Below are positions 1 through 8,462 of a stretch of 64,000 nucleotides of DNA, in pieces (position 1 is the stretch's first letter; every line of letters starts with the position of its first letter). Source of the DNA: UMGS1225 sp034086705. Lineage in GTDB: Bacteria > Bacillota > Clostridia > Oscillospirales > CAG-272. Below the pieces are notes generated by a model, which was given only the letters and a program-made list of their open reading frames with translations, had not been told where the DNA came from and did not search any database. The DNA lies in NCBI GenBank assembly GCA_034086705.1, contig JAXDZV010000006.1:1-64000 (forward strand). The letters run 5' to 3'. The position numbers and the translations under genes are program-made.

Positions 1-1016
1 CCGTACGTTGTATTCGGACATCCGCCGAATGCAGTGCTTATCATTGTTCCTACACCGTCTCCAAGCAGCGTACGCGTAAGTCCTGGTTCTTCAAGCAGAT
101 TAGTTCCTACAATAGCAGAAAGATTTTTGTGGTCTGCAAGATGTTCAGCGAAAACTACAAAAGCAACCGGTATGTAAGCGACCGCAATGGTGGCAACATA
201 GGCACCGTTAAGCTCGCCAATTCCTTTGACCGCTTCCATGAAGGTCAGAGACGGTACAGAGAAGAAGCTTCCGACGGAAAGCGTAGAGAACGCCTCTGTA
301 AAGGGCTGGAAGTTGATGACGATAAGATCTTCAATTTGAGCAACCGTTCCAATGATGGTGAAGATAGCTGCAACGGCGTAGCCGGCGAGAATTCCCAAAA
401 TAAACGGAATCAGCTTTACCATCTTCTTTCCGAAAACGGAGCAAAGCATGGTAACGGCAAGTGTGACAAGGCCGCAGAAAATACAAACGGCAATGTGCGG
501 TGTCATAAGAAAGGAGGAAGTTGCACTGTCAAACGCAGCACCGCCGGTGAGATCTGAAATGGCGTTTGGTGCGAGAGAAAGCCCGATGATGGCAACCGTC
601 GGCCCGATGACCACGGGTGGCATCAGCTTATCAATCCAGGCAACACCTGCAAATTTTACGATCAGAGCAATGATGACATAAACCAATCCTGCAAATCCTG
701 CACCGATGATCAGCCCCAAAAAGCCAAGCTGCATGGAAATACCACCTGCAAATGCGGAAAACATAGAGCCAATGAAAGCGAAAGAAGAACCGAGAAATAC
801 GGGGCTGCGGAAACGCGTGAAGAGTAGATAGATTAGGGTGCCGACACCGGCACCTACCAGTGCCGCGGAGGGTGTCAGACCGTTTTTCACTATGTTAGGG
901 ACCGCGATAGTTGCTGCCATGATGGCAAGCAGTTGCTGCAAAGCAAACACAAGCATTTGGCTGCGCTTCATGGAACTGTTGCGGGGAGTGTCTTTGACGT
1001 CGTAAACGAGCTTCAT
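1..1016 (-). CDS. uraA: Uracil permease (NCS2 family), 3' part missing
   Basis: Integral membrane nucleobase:cation symporter of the UraA/PyrP (NCS2) type, importing uracil for pyrimidine salvage. The minus-strand frame starts with MKLVYDVKDT and runs out of the window, so about 338 N-terminal residues are visible. They form a series of hydrophobic helices with the family signatures FLGSSFAF, PPVVIGPTVAIIGLSLA, the AEHLADH segment (the Glu/His uracil-binding region of UraA) and GGCPNTTYG at the window edge. The start is supported by AAGGAAGG upstream. It is preceded by its own promoter, a PyrR-type RNA loop and an intrinsic terminator, the classic attenuator of pyrimidine genes, which supports uracil rather than xanthine as substrate. 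The C-terminal quarter is outside the window. Confidence 0.9.
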   Translation of the reverse strand, partial: MKLVYDVKDTPRNSSMKRSQMLVFALQQLLAIMAATIAVPNIVKNGLTPSAALVGAGVGTLIYLLFTRFRSPVFLGSSFAFIGSMFSAFAGGISMQLGFLGLIIGAGFAGLVYVIIALIVKFAGVAWIDKLMPPVVIGPTVAIIGLSLAPNAISDLTGGAAFDSATSSFLMTPHIAVCIFCGLVTLAVTMLCSVFGKKMVKLIPFILGILAGYAVAAIFTIIGTVAQIEDLIVINFQPFTEAFSTLSVGSFFSVPSLTFMEAVKGIGELNGAYVATIAVAYIPVAFVVFAEHLADHKNLSAIVGTNLLEEPGLTRTLLGDGVGTMISTAFGGCPNTTY

Positions 1017-1050
1017 TTCCAATTACCTTCCTTAAAACTGTTATCGCAAT

Positions 1051-1082
1051 AAAAAAGCCTTACCCGCGACCGCGGGTAAGGC
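1051..1082 (-). terminator. Attenuator terminator of the uracil permease leader
   Basis: On the minus strand, GCCTTACCCGCG pairs with CGCGGGTAAGGC and is followed by TTTTTTATTG. The hairpin lies between the PyrR-type loop and the permease start codon, so transcription can end before the gene. This is the layout expected for PyrR-controlled attenuation. Confidence 0.85.
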
Positions 1083-1121
1083 AGAAACTGCAAAAAGGCA
1101 GCGCTATTTTCGCTTTTTCGC

Positions 1122-1156
1122 ACCTTGCCGGCATCACGGTACCGCGCTTAAAGATT
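1122..1156 (-). promoter_or_regulatory. PyrR binding loop (pyrimidine attenuator)
   Basis: Read on the minus strand, the leader contains CTTTAAG...GGTACCGTGATGCC...CAAGG. This closely follows the PyrR RNA-binding consensus (CCUUUAA, then a GUCCNGUGAGGCU-like stem-loop, then AAGG). It lies 40 nt before an intrinsic terminator and upstream of a uracil permease. Known mechanism: PyrR with bound UMP stabilises this anti-antiterminator, so the terminator forms when pyrimidines are plentiful. Confidence 0.75.
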
Positions 1157-1167
1157 GCTTCCGAGAT

Positions 1168-1196
1168 ACTATACCACAACAGAACGGGAAAAGCAA
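1168..1196 (-). promoter_or_regulatory. Sigma-A promoter of the uracil permease
   Basis: On the minus strand TTGCTT is separated by 17 nt from TATAGT. Transcription would start just ahead of the PyrR loop, giving a leader of roughly 145 nt. Confidence 0.7.
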
Positions 1197-1273
1197 TAGT
1201 TTTTTGCAAAAATGTTCAAAAAATGACAAAAGTCCACCTGCATTGCCCGTTTCTACGGCGAAATACTGTATAT

Positions 1274-1290
1274 GTGAAATAAAATTTCAC
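1274..1290. promoter_or_regulatory. Perfect palindrome upstream of the coat-protein gene
   Basis: GTGAAAT-AAA-ATTTCAC is a 7-bp perfect inverted repeat with a 3-nt centre, 57 bp before the coat-like gene's start codon. It could be an operator or chance AT-rich symmetry. I recognise no specific regulator. Confidence 0.25.
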
Positions 1291-1347
1291 AAGGCTATTT
1301 TGCATGAAAATAAATTTGCAAATAAGGGAGAAAGGCGGAATACGAGA

Positions 1348-1803
1348 ATGACTTTGACGGAAAAGGAATGCGGTTTGCTGCAAGATATGAAGCAGCAGGA
1401 ACAGCTTTGTATTGAGAAATATGAAAAATACGCGCGTATGGCATGCTCTACGGAGCTGAAAGCGCTGTTTTGCGATTTGCGCGATATCGAGAAGCGACAC
1501 CTTGCTTCGATTGAAGCACTGCAGCAAGGGCAAGTCTCCACGGTCGGCGAATCTATCGAGGGATCCAACAATCGGCATTGCGGTTGTTCGGATTATTGCG
1601 ATGAACAAAGCCGCGCACAAGACGCTTTTTTATGCCGTGATATGTTGATGACGGAGAAGCATGCGTCTTCGCTGTATGATACCAGTGTGTTTGAGTTTGC
1701 GGACCCCGCAGCGCGTAAGCTGCTCTCACACATTCAGCAGGAAGAACAGCAGCACGGCGAGCGGTTGTTTGCCTATATGAAGGCTAACCAGATTTACGGG
1801 TGA
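1348..1803 (+). CDS. CotF-like spore coat / ferritin-like four-helix protein
   Basis: A 151-residue protein beginning MTLTEKECGLLQDMKQQEQ and consisting mostly of alpha-helix. It resembles the short clostridial spore coat proteins of the CotF/ferritin-like group: an N-terminal helix pair (about residues 5-60, with EQLCIEKYEKYA and EKRHLASIE), a variable Cys/His-rich middle (HCGCSDYCDE, about 78-87) and a second helix pair ending IQQEEQQHGERLFAYMKAN. An upstream in-frame extension is possible but has no ribosome site, whereas GAAAGGCGG precedes this ATG. The Cys/His patch is an addition to the usual coat-family pattern. The product presumably acts in the spore coat. The gene is monocistronic and followed by a strong terminator. 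Confidence 0.7.
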   Translation: MTLTEKECGLLQDMKQQEQLCIEKYEKYARMACSTELKALFCDLRDIEKRHLASIEALQQGQVSTVGESIEGSNNRHCGCSDYCDEQSRAQDAFLCRDMLMTEKHASSLYDTSVFEFADPAARKLLSHIQQEEQQHGERLFAYMKANQIYG

Positions 1804-1883
1804 GGTGCGCTGCCGTTTTTGAAGATCAGCAGGCAACGTCTATCAGATAGCCCGGTGACATTGTATCGTAACGAACAAAGAAA

Positions 1884-1942
1884 ATTCCCTTGGTACAGGC
1901 TTTGTAATTTTTGCAAAGCCTGTACCAAGGGGAATGTTTTTT
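1884..1942 (+). terminator. Intrinsic terminator after the coat-like gene
   Basis: A long, nearly perfect stem (ATTCCCTTGGTACAGGCTTTG against CAAAGCCTGTACCAAGGGGAAT) is followed by GTTTTTT. It ends the coat-like transcript. Confidence 0.9.
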
Positions 1943-2011
1943 GGAGAAAATAAAGCAAGCATAAAACAGTTAAAAGCCGTATTTGTTTTGACACATAAAG
2001 TGCTTATTGTC

Positions 2012-2066
2012 AAAAAATAGGACTTTTTATATTGCAGAAGTTTGTAACAAAGCTTGTTGTCCTATC
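2012..2066 (-). terminator. Possible terminator after the GH16 gene
   Basis: On the minus strand ATAGGAC pairs with GTCCTAT followed by TTTTT, with a loop of about 35 nt that itself holds a small AACAA/TTGTT hairpin. The stem is short, so this is a weak call. Confidence 0.4.
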
Positions 2067-2083
2067 TCCATGATTGTATTAGC

Positions 2084-3625
2084 TTAGCGGATCGGTGTTT
2101 GTCCGAATTCTTCAAGATAATCGTTCAGCTGATATACATGCACGTAGTCCACTACAAAATCAAACGGATACTGCTCAGGTTGCGAGATTCCATACCAGTT
2201 GGGATCCATAAAGTGATTGGACAGAATAATCTGCGCGGGCTGTTGGCACGTTCCGTCTGCCAGCGGATCGTCTGCCCGTGTACCGTCAGTACGGAAAATT
2301 TCATATCCGTCATAGTAAAAGACATATTCATCTTTTGTCCACAAGCACCCATATGTATGGTACTCTCCGTCAAAGAAGTTTACCGGAATGTAGTCGCCGC
2401 TTCTGGTCAGGCGATCGTTGGCGTAATAATAGCCCTGCAGGGTGTTGTGCGGCTCACTGTGCTGATCCCAGTGTAGCGTGGAAGCAATTTTGTGCAGTTT
2501 ACCGGGCCCTTTTGCACCGTATTCCGTTTCAATGATGTCGATTTCCGAGCACTGAGAGGAGGGAGTGTTGTCCTTGGCTGCAAAATGAGTTTCCGGATCC
2601 CATGCCTTCATCCAGAATGCACAGTTGACTCCTGCAGCGTTTCCGATTTTGGCGCGGCATTCATAATATCCGAACGGGGCATCAAGCAGGTCTGTCTGGA
2701 TGCCGATGGCACAAATGTTTTGGCTGCTGATAAATCCCTCTGATTCCGGATTCAAAACGCTGTTGTCATAGTATTCGATATTCATAACGAGATTGCCGTT
2801 TCCGTCAAGCTTGATATGGTCTCTGTGATACTGATACGAATTGCCGCCGTCGATTGGAGCAAAGCCACCATAGTCGAACCAGGTGTCAGTGTCTAGTTCA
2901 GTACCGTCAAAGTCGTCTGCCCATACCAAAGACAGTTCCGTACCGGTAAAGCACCGCGGTGTTTGCAAATAATAACGAATCAAGCGCTCTGCAATGGACG
3001 CAGCTTCCTTCCGGGTTGCAATTCCCTTTGGACGGAAAGAGCCGTCTTCATATCCGGCAAGCAGCCCAATCGTATTCATCACGCCGGTAGCTTCCACTGC
3101 GTATTTGGAGATTGTATTTTGGTCCGTAAACACGCCAACAGCAGTGCCGGAATAATCCATACCACACACTTTCTGCAAAAACCGATACAGGAACGCACAC
3201 ATTTGTTCCCGTGTGACACTGTCGGAGATACCGAAGGAACCGTCGCTGTATCCGGCAACGAGTTCTTGCTCTGCGCCCCACATGACAGCGTCATAATACC
3301 ATTCGCCTCTCTTACAATCCGAGAAATCAGTTAGTTTCGTATAAGACACGTCCAAACCGAGTTCTTCCGCAATTTTTTTAAGAATTTGCACGAATTCGGC
3401 GCGGGTCAGCGTCTTTTGGGGCTCAAAAGCAGTATTGGAGGTGCCGGTCATTACGCCGGTTTCCACTACAAAACGAATACTTTCGTATGCCCAGTCATTT
3501 TTTACGTCCTTGAGACGTTTGAATCTCTCTCTGGAATCGGTAAAAGCACTTGCGGCGATGCAAAAAACAGCACACAACATGGCTGCGGCCAATCCAAGAG
3601 CAATCCAACGAAGCGTTTTTTTCAT
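2084..3625 (-). CDS. Secreted SLH-anchored GH16 beta-glucanase
   Basis: A 513-residue exported enzyme. Residues 1-27 form a signal peptide (basic MKKTLRW, hydrophobic core, cut near ASA-FT). Three S-layer homology repeats follow at about 38-85, 99-150 and 166-218, each ending in a TRAEF/TREQM/TRKEA-type segment, so the protein should be held on the cell wall by secondary wall polymer. Residues 232-505 are a glycoside hydrolase family 16 domain with the catalytic motif EIDIIE at 361-366 (nucleophile E361, acid/base E366). GH16 enzymes cut beta-1,3, beta-1,3-1,4 or galactan links; the exact substrate cannot be read here. The start was placed at MKK because TTAGGAAAGGAAAC lies just upstream. The gene stands alone. 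Confidence 0.88.
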   Translation of the reverse strand: MKKTLRWIALGLAAAMLCAVFCIAASAFTDSRERFKRLKDVKNDWAYESIRFVVETGVMTGTSNTAFEPQKTLTRAEFVQILKKIAEELGLDVSYTKLTDFSDCKRGEWYYDAVMWGAEQELVAGYSDGSFGISDSVTREQMCAFLYRFLQKVCGMDYSGTAVGVFTDQNTISKYAVEATGVMNTIGLLAGYEDGSFRPKGIATRKEAASIAERLIRYYLQTPRCFTGTELSLVWADDFDGTELDTDTWFDYGGFAPIDGGNSYQYHRDHIKLDGNGNLVMNIEYYDNSVLNPESEGFISSQNICAIGIQTDLLDAPFGYYECRAKIGNAAGVNCAFWMKAWDPETHFAAKDNTPSSQCSEIDIIETEYGAKGPGKLHKIASTLHWDQHSEPHNTLQGYYYANDRLTRSGDYIPVNFFDGEYHTYGCLWTKDEYVFYYDGYEIFRTDGTRADDPLADGTCQQPAQIILSNHFMDPNWYGISQPEQYPFDFVVDYVHVYQLNDYLEEFGQTPIR

Positions 3626-3716
3626 AAAATCGTTTCCTTTCCTAATAGCTATGCTCATGATACCAAGGAACTTAGAACGATTTGTATATATTTTGTGAAC
3701 TTTCTATGGATGCGTT

Positions 3717-3745
3717 TTGCATTTTTCTTGAAGATATGGTATGAT
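3717..3745 (+). promoter_or_regulatory. Promoter of the CarD-family gene
   Basis: TTGCAT, 17-nt spacer, TATGAT, about 50 nt before the chosen start codon. Confidence 0.65.
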
Positions 3746-3793
3746 ATACCCATACCGTCATAGCACATGAAATTGCAGAAAGGGATGTTGGTA

Positions 3794-4333
3794 ATGTTCG
3801 CGGTTGGAGATTACATGGTATACGGGATTCATGGTGTTTGTGAAGTTATGAACATATGCACATCTCCTTTTGACCCATCGGATGCGCGCACCTATTACGC
3901 GCTGCGCCCGTATCATGAGAGTTCGGCCTCGGTTATTTATACGCCTGTGAACAATGAATATGTAGTGATGCGTGCACTGATTGATCATGCTGCCGCCGAC
4001 CGGTTGATAGACAGATTGGACGAAATTGAGCAAATTAACGTACCTGCAGAAAAGGCGCGTAAAGAGGCGTATCGTACGGTTTTCGGAGAACAGACGCCGG
4101 AGAGCTGTGTGCGCATTATTAAGACTGTGCACAATCGGCGTACTCAGATGCAGCAGCAGCACAAACATATGCCGGATGTAGATCTGGATTATGAAGCCAA
4201 AGCAAAGCGGTGTTTATATACAGAGCTTTCGTTGGCGTTGCAAATTCCGTTTTCACAAGTTAAAACATATATTGAACATCGTCGCGGATGGTCGGAGGAC
4301 ACGGTGATGCAAGATGACAAATCAGGCAAATGA
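3794..4333 (+). CDS. CarD/CdnL-TRCF-type transcriptional regulator
   Basis: A 179-residue cytoplasmic protein. The N-terminal 60 residues (MFAVGDYMVYGIHGVCEVMNI) match the CarD_CdnL_TRCF RNA-polymerase-interacting domain, which binds the RNAP beta subunit. The rest is a helical region, the usual two-part layout of CarD proteins (about 160-190 aa). In related bacteria CarD stabilises open promoter complexes. The start was set at 3794 because AGAAAGGGATG gives proper spacing; an upstream in-frame ATG at 3767 lacks one. It has its own TTGCAT/TATGAT promoter. Its stop overlaps the start of a tiny possible gene (ATGA). Confidence 0.85.
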   Translation: MFAVGDYMVYGIHGVCEVMNICTSPFDPSDARTYYALRPYHESSASVIYTPVNNEYVVMRALIDHAAADRLIDRLDEIEQINVPAEKARKEAYRTVFGEQTPESCVRIIKTVHNRRTQMQQQHKHMPDVDLDYEAKAKRCLYTELSLALQIPFSQVKTYIEHRRGWSEDTVMQDDKSGK

Positions 4334-4485
4334 CAGTATACTTCCTACCACGCGGAAAAGCCGAAACAGTAGACGGCGTGTCCCCAGACAAAGGCATTCC
4401 CCCAAAAATGCGTATATGCGGCGGGGAAATTTTTGCAGATGCAGCATGCGTGACACATGCAGCTGCGGACGGCGCTTGCGCATAG
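4330..4485 (+). CDS. Possible coupled small protein after CarD (doubtful)
   Basis: A 51-codon frame starting at an ATGA overlap with the CarD stop codon (MTVYFLPRGKAETVDG...). A second frame, 4314-4667, overlaps it one base out of phase; its tail (MYDAEQSIPGFRGDVYM...MGDNWTQ) also looks protein-like. One reading is a single gene of about 110 residues broken by a frameshift near 4450-4490; the other is that both frames are chance. No family is recognised and no ribosome site is clear. The remaining bases to about 4760 hold nothing I can identify. Confidence 0.25.
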   Translation: MTVYFLPRGKAETVDGVSPDKGIPPKMRICGGEIFADAACVTHAAADGACA

Positions 4486-4764
4486 TGTGCAAGCAACGAT
4501 ATGCACAAAACCAAAAACTGTCGCAAATCGGTGTAGATACAAGGTGCATGTATGACGCGGAGCAGAGCATACCCGGTTTTCGGGGAGATGTTTATATGGT
4601 GGGCACAGTGCAATCCATGCAAAATTTATATGCAATGCGCAATATGGGAGACAATTGGACTCAGTAAGGTTTTTGGGTGCAGTGCAAAAACCGGGATACG
4701 CGCGCCTATCCGTATATCGGAAAAAGCAGACCGCTTTTGCCTTTTTGATATAATCTCCTTAAAA

Positions 4765-5690
4765 TAGACACCTGAAAAAAACAAAAAGATTTCAGGACTA
4801 CTTTAAGGGGATTTTTTGTGTCAAGACGAAGCAACAATCAATATAGCGTAGAACTAAAGCTACAGGCAGTGCAAGATTATCTAAGGGGTGGAGGAATATA
4901 ATGGTCATAAAGAATTTAAGGAACGCAGAGGAGCGGGAACGAAGTTTTATATGACCAAGGGAAGAAAAACCGTATTAGAAGAAAGAATTGAAATCGTTGG
5001 ATATTGTATAGAGCACGGAAAAGACTACCTTGCAACCATAGAAAAATACGGAATTTCATACCAGCAAATATATAGTTGGGTACGAAAATAAGAAGGCGCC
5101 GGAGTAGACGGACTTCGTGGCGGCAGAGGCAGAACAAAGCCATATGAAGAAATGACAGAAATGGAAAAGTTACAAGCCGAAAACCGACTTCTTAAAGCAC
5201 AGTTCCGAGATAAAGAAGTAGAGATGTTACTGTAAAAAAACTGCAGGAACTGGAGAGGGGTGGTCGCTGACAGGAGTAAGGCAAGAGAATACATATTTAG
5301 CGATTCAATATATACACGAAAGTGGAAACATAGCTATTGAAAAAACTGTATGAGTTTGTGCATTTGAATCGTTCTTCATATTTCAAATGGCTCAAGCGGA
5401 AACCGAGTAAGAGTGAACTTGAAAACGCACAAGCAGTTGAATGGATAAAATTGCTTTATGGAGAACAGAACGGTATCCTCGGATACCGACAAATGACAAT
5501 AACGATAAATAGAGAATACAATACAAATTACAACATGAAACGAATTCGCAGACTGATGAGAATATTGCACTTGTAATCGGTATGCCGCAACAAGAGATAC
5601 AACTACATTAAGGCAACACCTAAAATGACAGCAGAAAACAGATTGAACAGAGAATTTTATGCAAATGCACCGAATGAAAAATGGCTACTG
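4765..5690 (+). mobile_element. Decayed IS3-family (IS150-like) insertion sequence
   Basis: The element begins near AATAGACACCTGAAA and carries the remains of both transposase frames. It is cut off on the right inside OrfB, just after NEKWL, where an unrelated palindrome starts. Multiple stops and a deletion show it is inactive. Codon use is more AT-rich than in neighbouring genes, consistent with acquired DNA. Confidence 0.8.
4818..5690 (+). pseudogene. IS3/IS150-type transposase OrfA-OrfB, broken
   Basis: OrfA remains: a GTG start, then VSRRSNNQYSVELKLQAV, then LRGGGI and a stop. The frame is picked up again from about 4888 (YNGHKEF...MTKGRKTVLEERIEIV, a helix-turn-helix ending SYQQIYSWVRK). 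A TAA at 5089 replaces the expected Tyr codon, and EKLQAENRLLKAQ continues after it. OrfB remains from about 5334: KLYEFVHLNRSSYFKWLKRKPSK, GILGYRQMTITINREYN, then ENRLNREFYANAPNEKWL. The DDE catalytic core expected downstream of NEKWL is absent. At least three inactivating changes plus truncation can be seen. Confidence 0.85.
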
Positions 5691-5691
5691 A

Positions 5692-5751
5692 GGCTTTGTC
5701 AAGAAAAGTGTGTAAGTTAGAAAAAACTTACACACTTTATTTTACAAGCTC
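5692..5751. repeat. 60-bp palindrome of paired IS-end-like repeats
   Basis: Positions 5692-5718 and 5725-5751 are 27-nt imperfect inverted repeats (GGCTTTGTCAAGAAAAG... against its complement) separated by 6 nt; the inner 14 bp match exactly. The sequence resembles IS256-group terminal repeats as I remember them. It could be a miniature element, or two IS ends left after loss of the interior. TTATTTT after the stem could also let it act as a terminator. Confidence 0.5.
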
Positions 5752-5765
5752 TGGTGTGCATAGAA

Positions 5766-5797
5766 AATGACCATACCTCATACGAAGTATGGTCATT
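5766..5797. repeat. Inverted repeat downstream of the IS remnant
   Basis: AATGACCATAC (5766-5776) and GTATGGTCATT (5787-5797) form a perfect 11-bp stem with a 10-nt loop. No T-tract follows, so it is unlikely to be a terminator. It is probably part of the mobile-element debris between 4.8 and 5.85 kb. Confidence 0.5.
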
Positions 5798-5898
5798 CAC
5801 CAAGCACTCATTTTAGATATTTAACCTGTCTGCTTGACAGGGGGCATATCCTTTCACACCGGCTTTTATAAGTACAAGAAAATGGTTGCGTTTTTATC

Positions 5899-8343
5899 TT
5901 ATGATTTGTCGCGTTTGCAGCCAATGATGGAGGTATCAATCGGCGTAAAGTTTGGCAAACGGCGACGGATAAAGGCTAATCCAACCGGTGCCAGCGTAAA
6001 GTCCGGTGCATTTTCAGCAAAGAGGCAATCACCGGTTTCCGTTTCACCCTTGACGAGGTTGAGATTGTGTTCAGTGCCGCGTGCACCGTGGCCCCAGGTG
6101 ATACGGTTCGGGCCCAAATAGGCATCTTTGACTCCGATTGTGACGTTGTTTTCGTACCCCCAGGAGGATGCATAATGAATTTTATCATCGTACAGAAGAT
6201 CTTCAGTCAGGTGCAAAAGCGGAGGACGCACCTCTTTGGGATCTTCCGGCATATTGCGGTAGGTACGGTATACGATACGGTAGGCGTCTTGGATATACTC
6301 TGCAAGCGTGCTGTTTACAAAGTTACCTTTTGCATCCAGATGATCCCAGAGTTCTTCGTAGATATACATGCGCTGTTCTGCCTGACGCTCAATTTCACTC
6401 TTGTCTGGCTGTTGCAAAATGGCGTGGAATGCTTCGTAGTGTGCATCATTGCAGTAATCCCACATTCTTTCCCATTGTGTGCCGCGATAATGCCGGCGCC
6501 AGGTTTCACTGAAGAATCCGCGTTCTTGTAGCCGGTTGCGCCAATGATAATTCTCCCAGCAGGCAATGGCATCTGTGTCGTTCACAAAAGAAATCCACAA
6601 AGGGAAGGAATAGTCGTTGAGATTGTGCATGGGCTTTTGGTTTTCATGGCAGACGAAAATATTGTTGTGCACGTTAATAAAGCTGCCATAGGTATGGTAG
6701 ATCATACAGAAGCCGTCTTCGCGTCCGTCGATACCTTCTTTGGAAATTGCGCAGTTGTCAAAGATATTGTTATAAATTTCCGGACCGACGGAGAAATCAT
6801 CCACGTAAATGGCATGAATACCGAAGTCCGCCGCGCGGTTTCCAATATCGTGGAAGTAATTGTTGCGGATGATAGCACCCATGACCAGCGGCGTGCGACA
6901 CCAGGAGATGGCACCACAGTCATCGGCATCCAAACAAGCATGATGAATTTCATTGTTTTCAATGACCAGATCATTGCATTCAGAAGGGGCGATCAATGTC
7001 ATGGCGCTGTTGTACAGGGAACATCCCCGAATTGTCGCGCCGCAGCAATCCTGGACACCAACCGTTGTGGTGCCGCATTTTTTCAGTGCACTGACATCGT
7101 GAATTTCACAGTTTTCTACGGTTACTCGGCAGGGCGTCAGCGTTTTGCAGTCGCCGCACTCTACCAGTTCGATTCCGTTGCACCCATTATCAAAGATGTG
7201 CAGGCTACGCAGCAGCACATCTGTACTGCGCACGACTTTGAAAGAACAGTGCGAAAAATGTGCGTACGTACCGCCTTCAAAGCGAATATGACGGCTGTTG
7301 CAGACGGAGATACCGGTTTCACATCCGTATCCGAAGTCCAGATTCAGAAAATGGATGTGCCGGCACCCTTGCAGGTGCAGCATGGGTTGCCGTGTTGCGC
7401 AGATATATATTTCACTCTCCGCCGCAAAGTCCGCCGCAGGATAAAAATAAATCTTTTTGGTATCAAAGTCAAAATAGCTTTCGCCGGGTACATCCAATTC
7501 TTCAGGAACATTGCAGAAGAAGAAGGGGCGTTTTGTCCGTTCATTTCCCCAGGCGTAACTGCCGGTTCCGCCTTTTACCGTCAGACAAGCGTTGGCGGCG
7601 TCGACTGCATCAACACGGTAAGCAGAGTCATACCAAGAGGAAAAGAGATGGCCGTAAATAAACAAACGGTCCAGTGCTTTGGCAGACCAGGTGCTGATAT
7701 GCGCAGCTGTTTGCTCATCAAAATACATCCGGAAATCAGCCGTACGGGGATTCGGTCCCAGGTGTTCCATAAAGGTTGCTGTGGCGTAATTTCCGGAACG
7801 CCATGATCCGATGCTTTGATCCCGATTAGGGTAGCGAGCCGGTTCAAAACGCTTGCCGTCAACAAACAGGCAGGAATCCAACGAACGCGGCATCAAAAAC
7901 ATAGAATCTTCTTCGGAAAATGCAAAGTTATATTCCGACTCGAAACAAGGCGTGAGCATGTCCATGAATGCTGTGGCGTCAATCATGCGCACGCGGTTAC
8001 GCGCAGCTGTTGGAATGCGATCCCGCATTTCCCCTTCCGGCACGGGTACGGCGTCTGAACCGTGCAGTACAAAGCCACCGACAAAGCGCGGTTCTTCCCC
8101 CGGATAGGCACAGTATGTGACAGGTGCTTGTTTTGATCCGCTGTCTTCTTCCGTCAAAAGCACAGCCTGCGTTTGCGCGTAAACACCACCCCGGAAATAG
8201 ACAGTGACGGCGGCGCTGCTGTCTGCTTTTCGCAGAGCACGCACGGCATCTGCGGCACCTTTAAAAGTTTGCCAGGGCTCCTGCTCTGTCCCTGCTGCGG
8301 CATCGTTGCCCCAAGGCGCAACGTATCGTTTGACTTCTTCCAT
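5899..8343 (-). CDS. Large right-handed beta-helix protein, likely carbohydrate-active
   Basis: An 814-residue protein. The opening (YVAPWGNDAAAGTEQEPW, then VYFRGGVYAQTQAVLLTEEDSG) is the standard start of right-handed parallel beta-helix proteins of the pectate-lyase superfamily. The middle (about 330-560) has rungs rich in Asn/Gly/His: RHIHFLNLDFGYGCETGISV, NNEIHHACLDADDCGAISW, IIRNNYFHDIGN, EIYNNIFDNC. A helical segment and a beta-rich tail follow. Families of this shape include GH120 and GH141 and other glycosidases or lyases; I cannot choose between them. No signal peptide is seen, so it should act in the cytoplasm. The start at 8343 fits related N-termini; AGAAAGGA lies about 14 nt upstream. 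It is a single-gene unit. Confidence 0.75.
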   Translation of the reverse strand: MEEVKRYVAPWGNDAAAGTEQEPWQTFKGAADAVRALRKADSSAAVTVYFRGGVYAQTQAVLLTEEDSGSKQAPVTYCAYPGEEPRFVGGFVLHGSDAVPVPEGEMRDRIPTAARNRVRMIDATAFMDMLTPCFESEYNFAFSEEDSMFLMPRSLDSCLFVDGKRFEPARYPNRDQSIGSWRSGNYATATFMEHLGPNPRTADFRMYFDEQTAAHISTWSAKALDRLFIYGHLFSSWYDSAYRVDAVDAANACLTVKGGTGSYAWGNERTKRPFFFCNVPEELDVPGESYFDFDTKKIYFYPAADFAAESEIYICATRQPMLHLQGCRHIHFLNLDFGYGCETGISVCNSRHIRFEGGTYAHFSHCSFKVVRSTDVLLRSLHIFDNGCNGIELVECGDCKTLTPCRVTVENCEIHDVSALKKCGTTTVGVQDCCGATIRGCSLYNSAMTLIAPSECNDLVIENNEIHHACLDADDCGAISWCRTPLVMGAIIRNNYFHDIGNRAADFGIHAIYVDDFSVGPEIYNNIFDNCAISKEGIDGREDGFCMIYHTYGSFINVHNNIFVCHENQKPMHNLNDYSFPLWISFVNDTDAIACWENYHWRNRLQERGFFSETWRRHYRGTQWERMWDYCNDAHYEAFHAILQQPDKSEIERQAEQRMYIYEELWDHLDAKGNFVNSTLAEYIQDAYRIVYRTYRNMPEDPKEVRPPLLHLTEDLLYDDKIHYASSWGYENNVTIGVKDAYLGPNRITWGHGARGTEHNLNLVKGETETGDCLFAENAPDFTLAPVGLAFIRRRLPNFTPIDTSIIGCKRDKS

Positions 8344-8462
8344 GGTTTGTATTGTTATCCTTTCTGCCATATAGGTTTTTACAACGGGATCAGTTTAGCA
8401 TATTCGTCAGAAAAAAGCAATCCATTTTCACCAGAATATTCCGAAAAAATATTGTGAAACTA

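Noticed and set aside
1884..1942. Long inverted repeat as a mobile-element end
   Set aside because: It is single, directly downstream of a gene and followed by a T-run, so a terminator explains it fully.
6544..7806. 420-codon plus-strand frame
   Set aside because: It lies antisense inside the beta-helix gene, has no ribosome site and reads as low-meaning sequence. The minus-strand protein explains the region.
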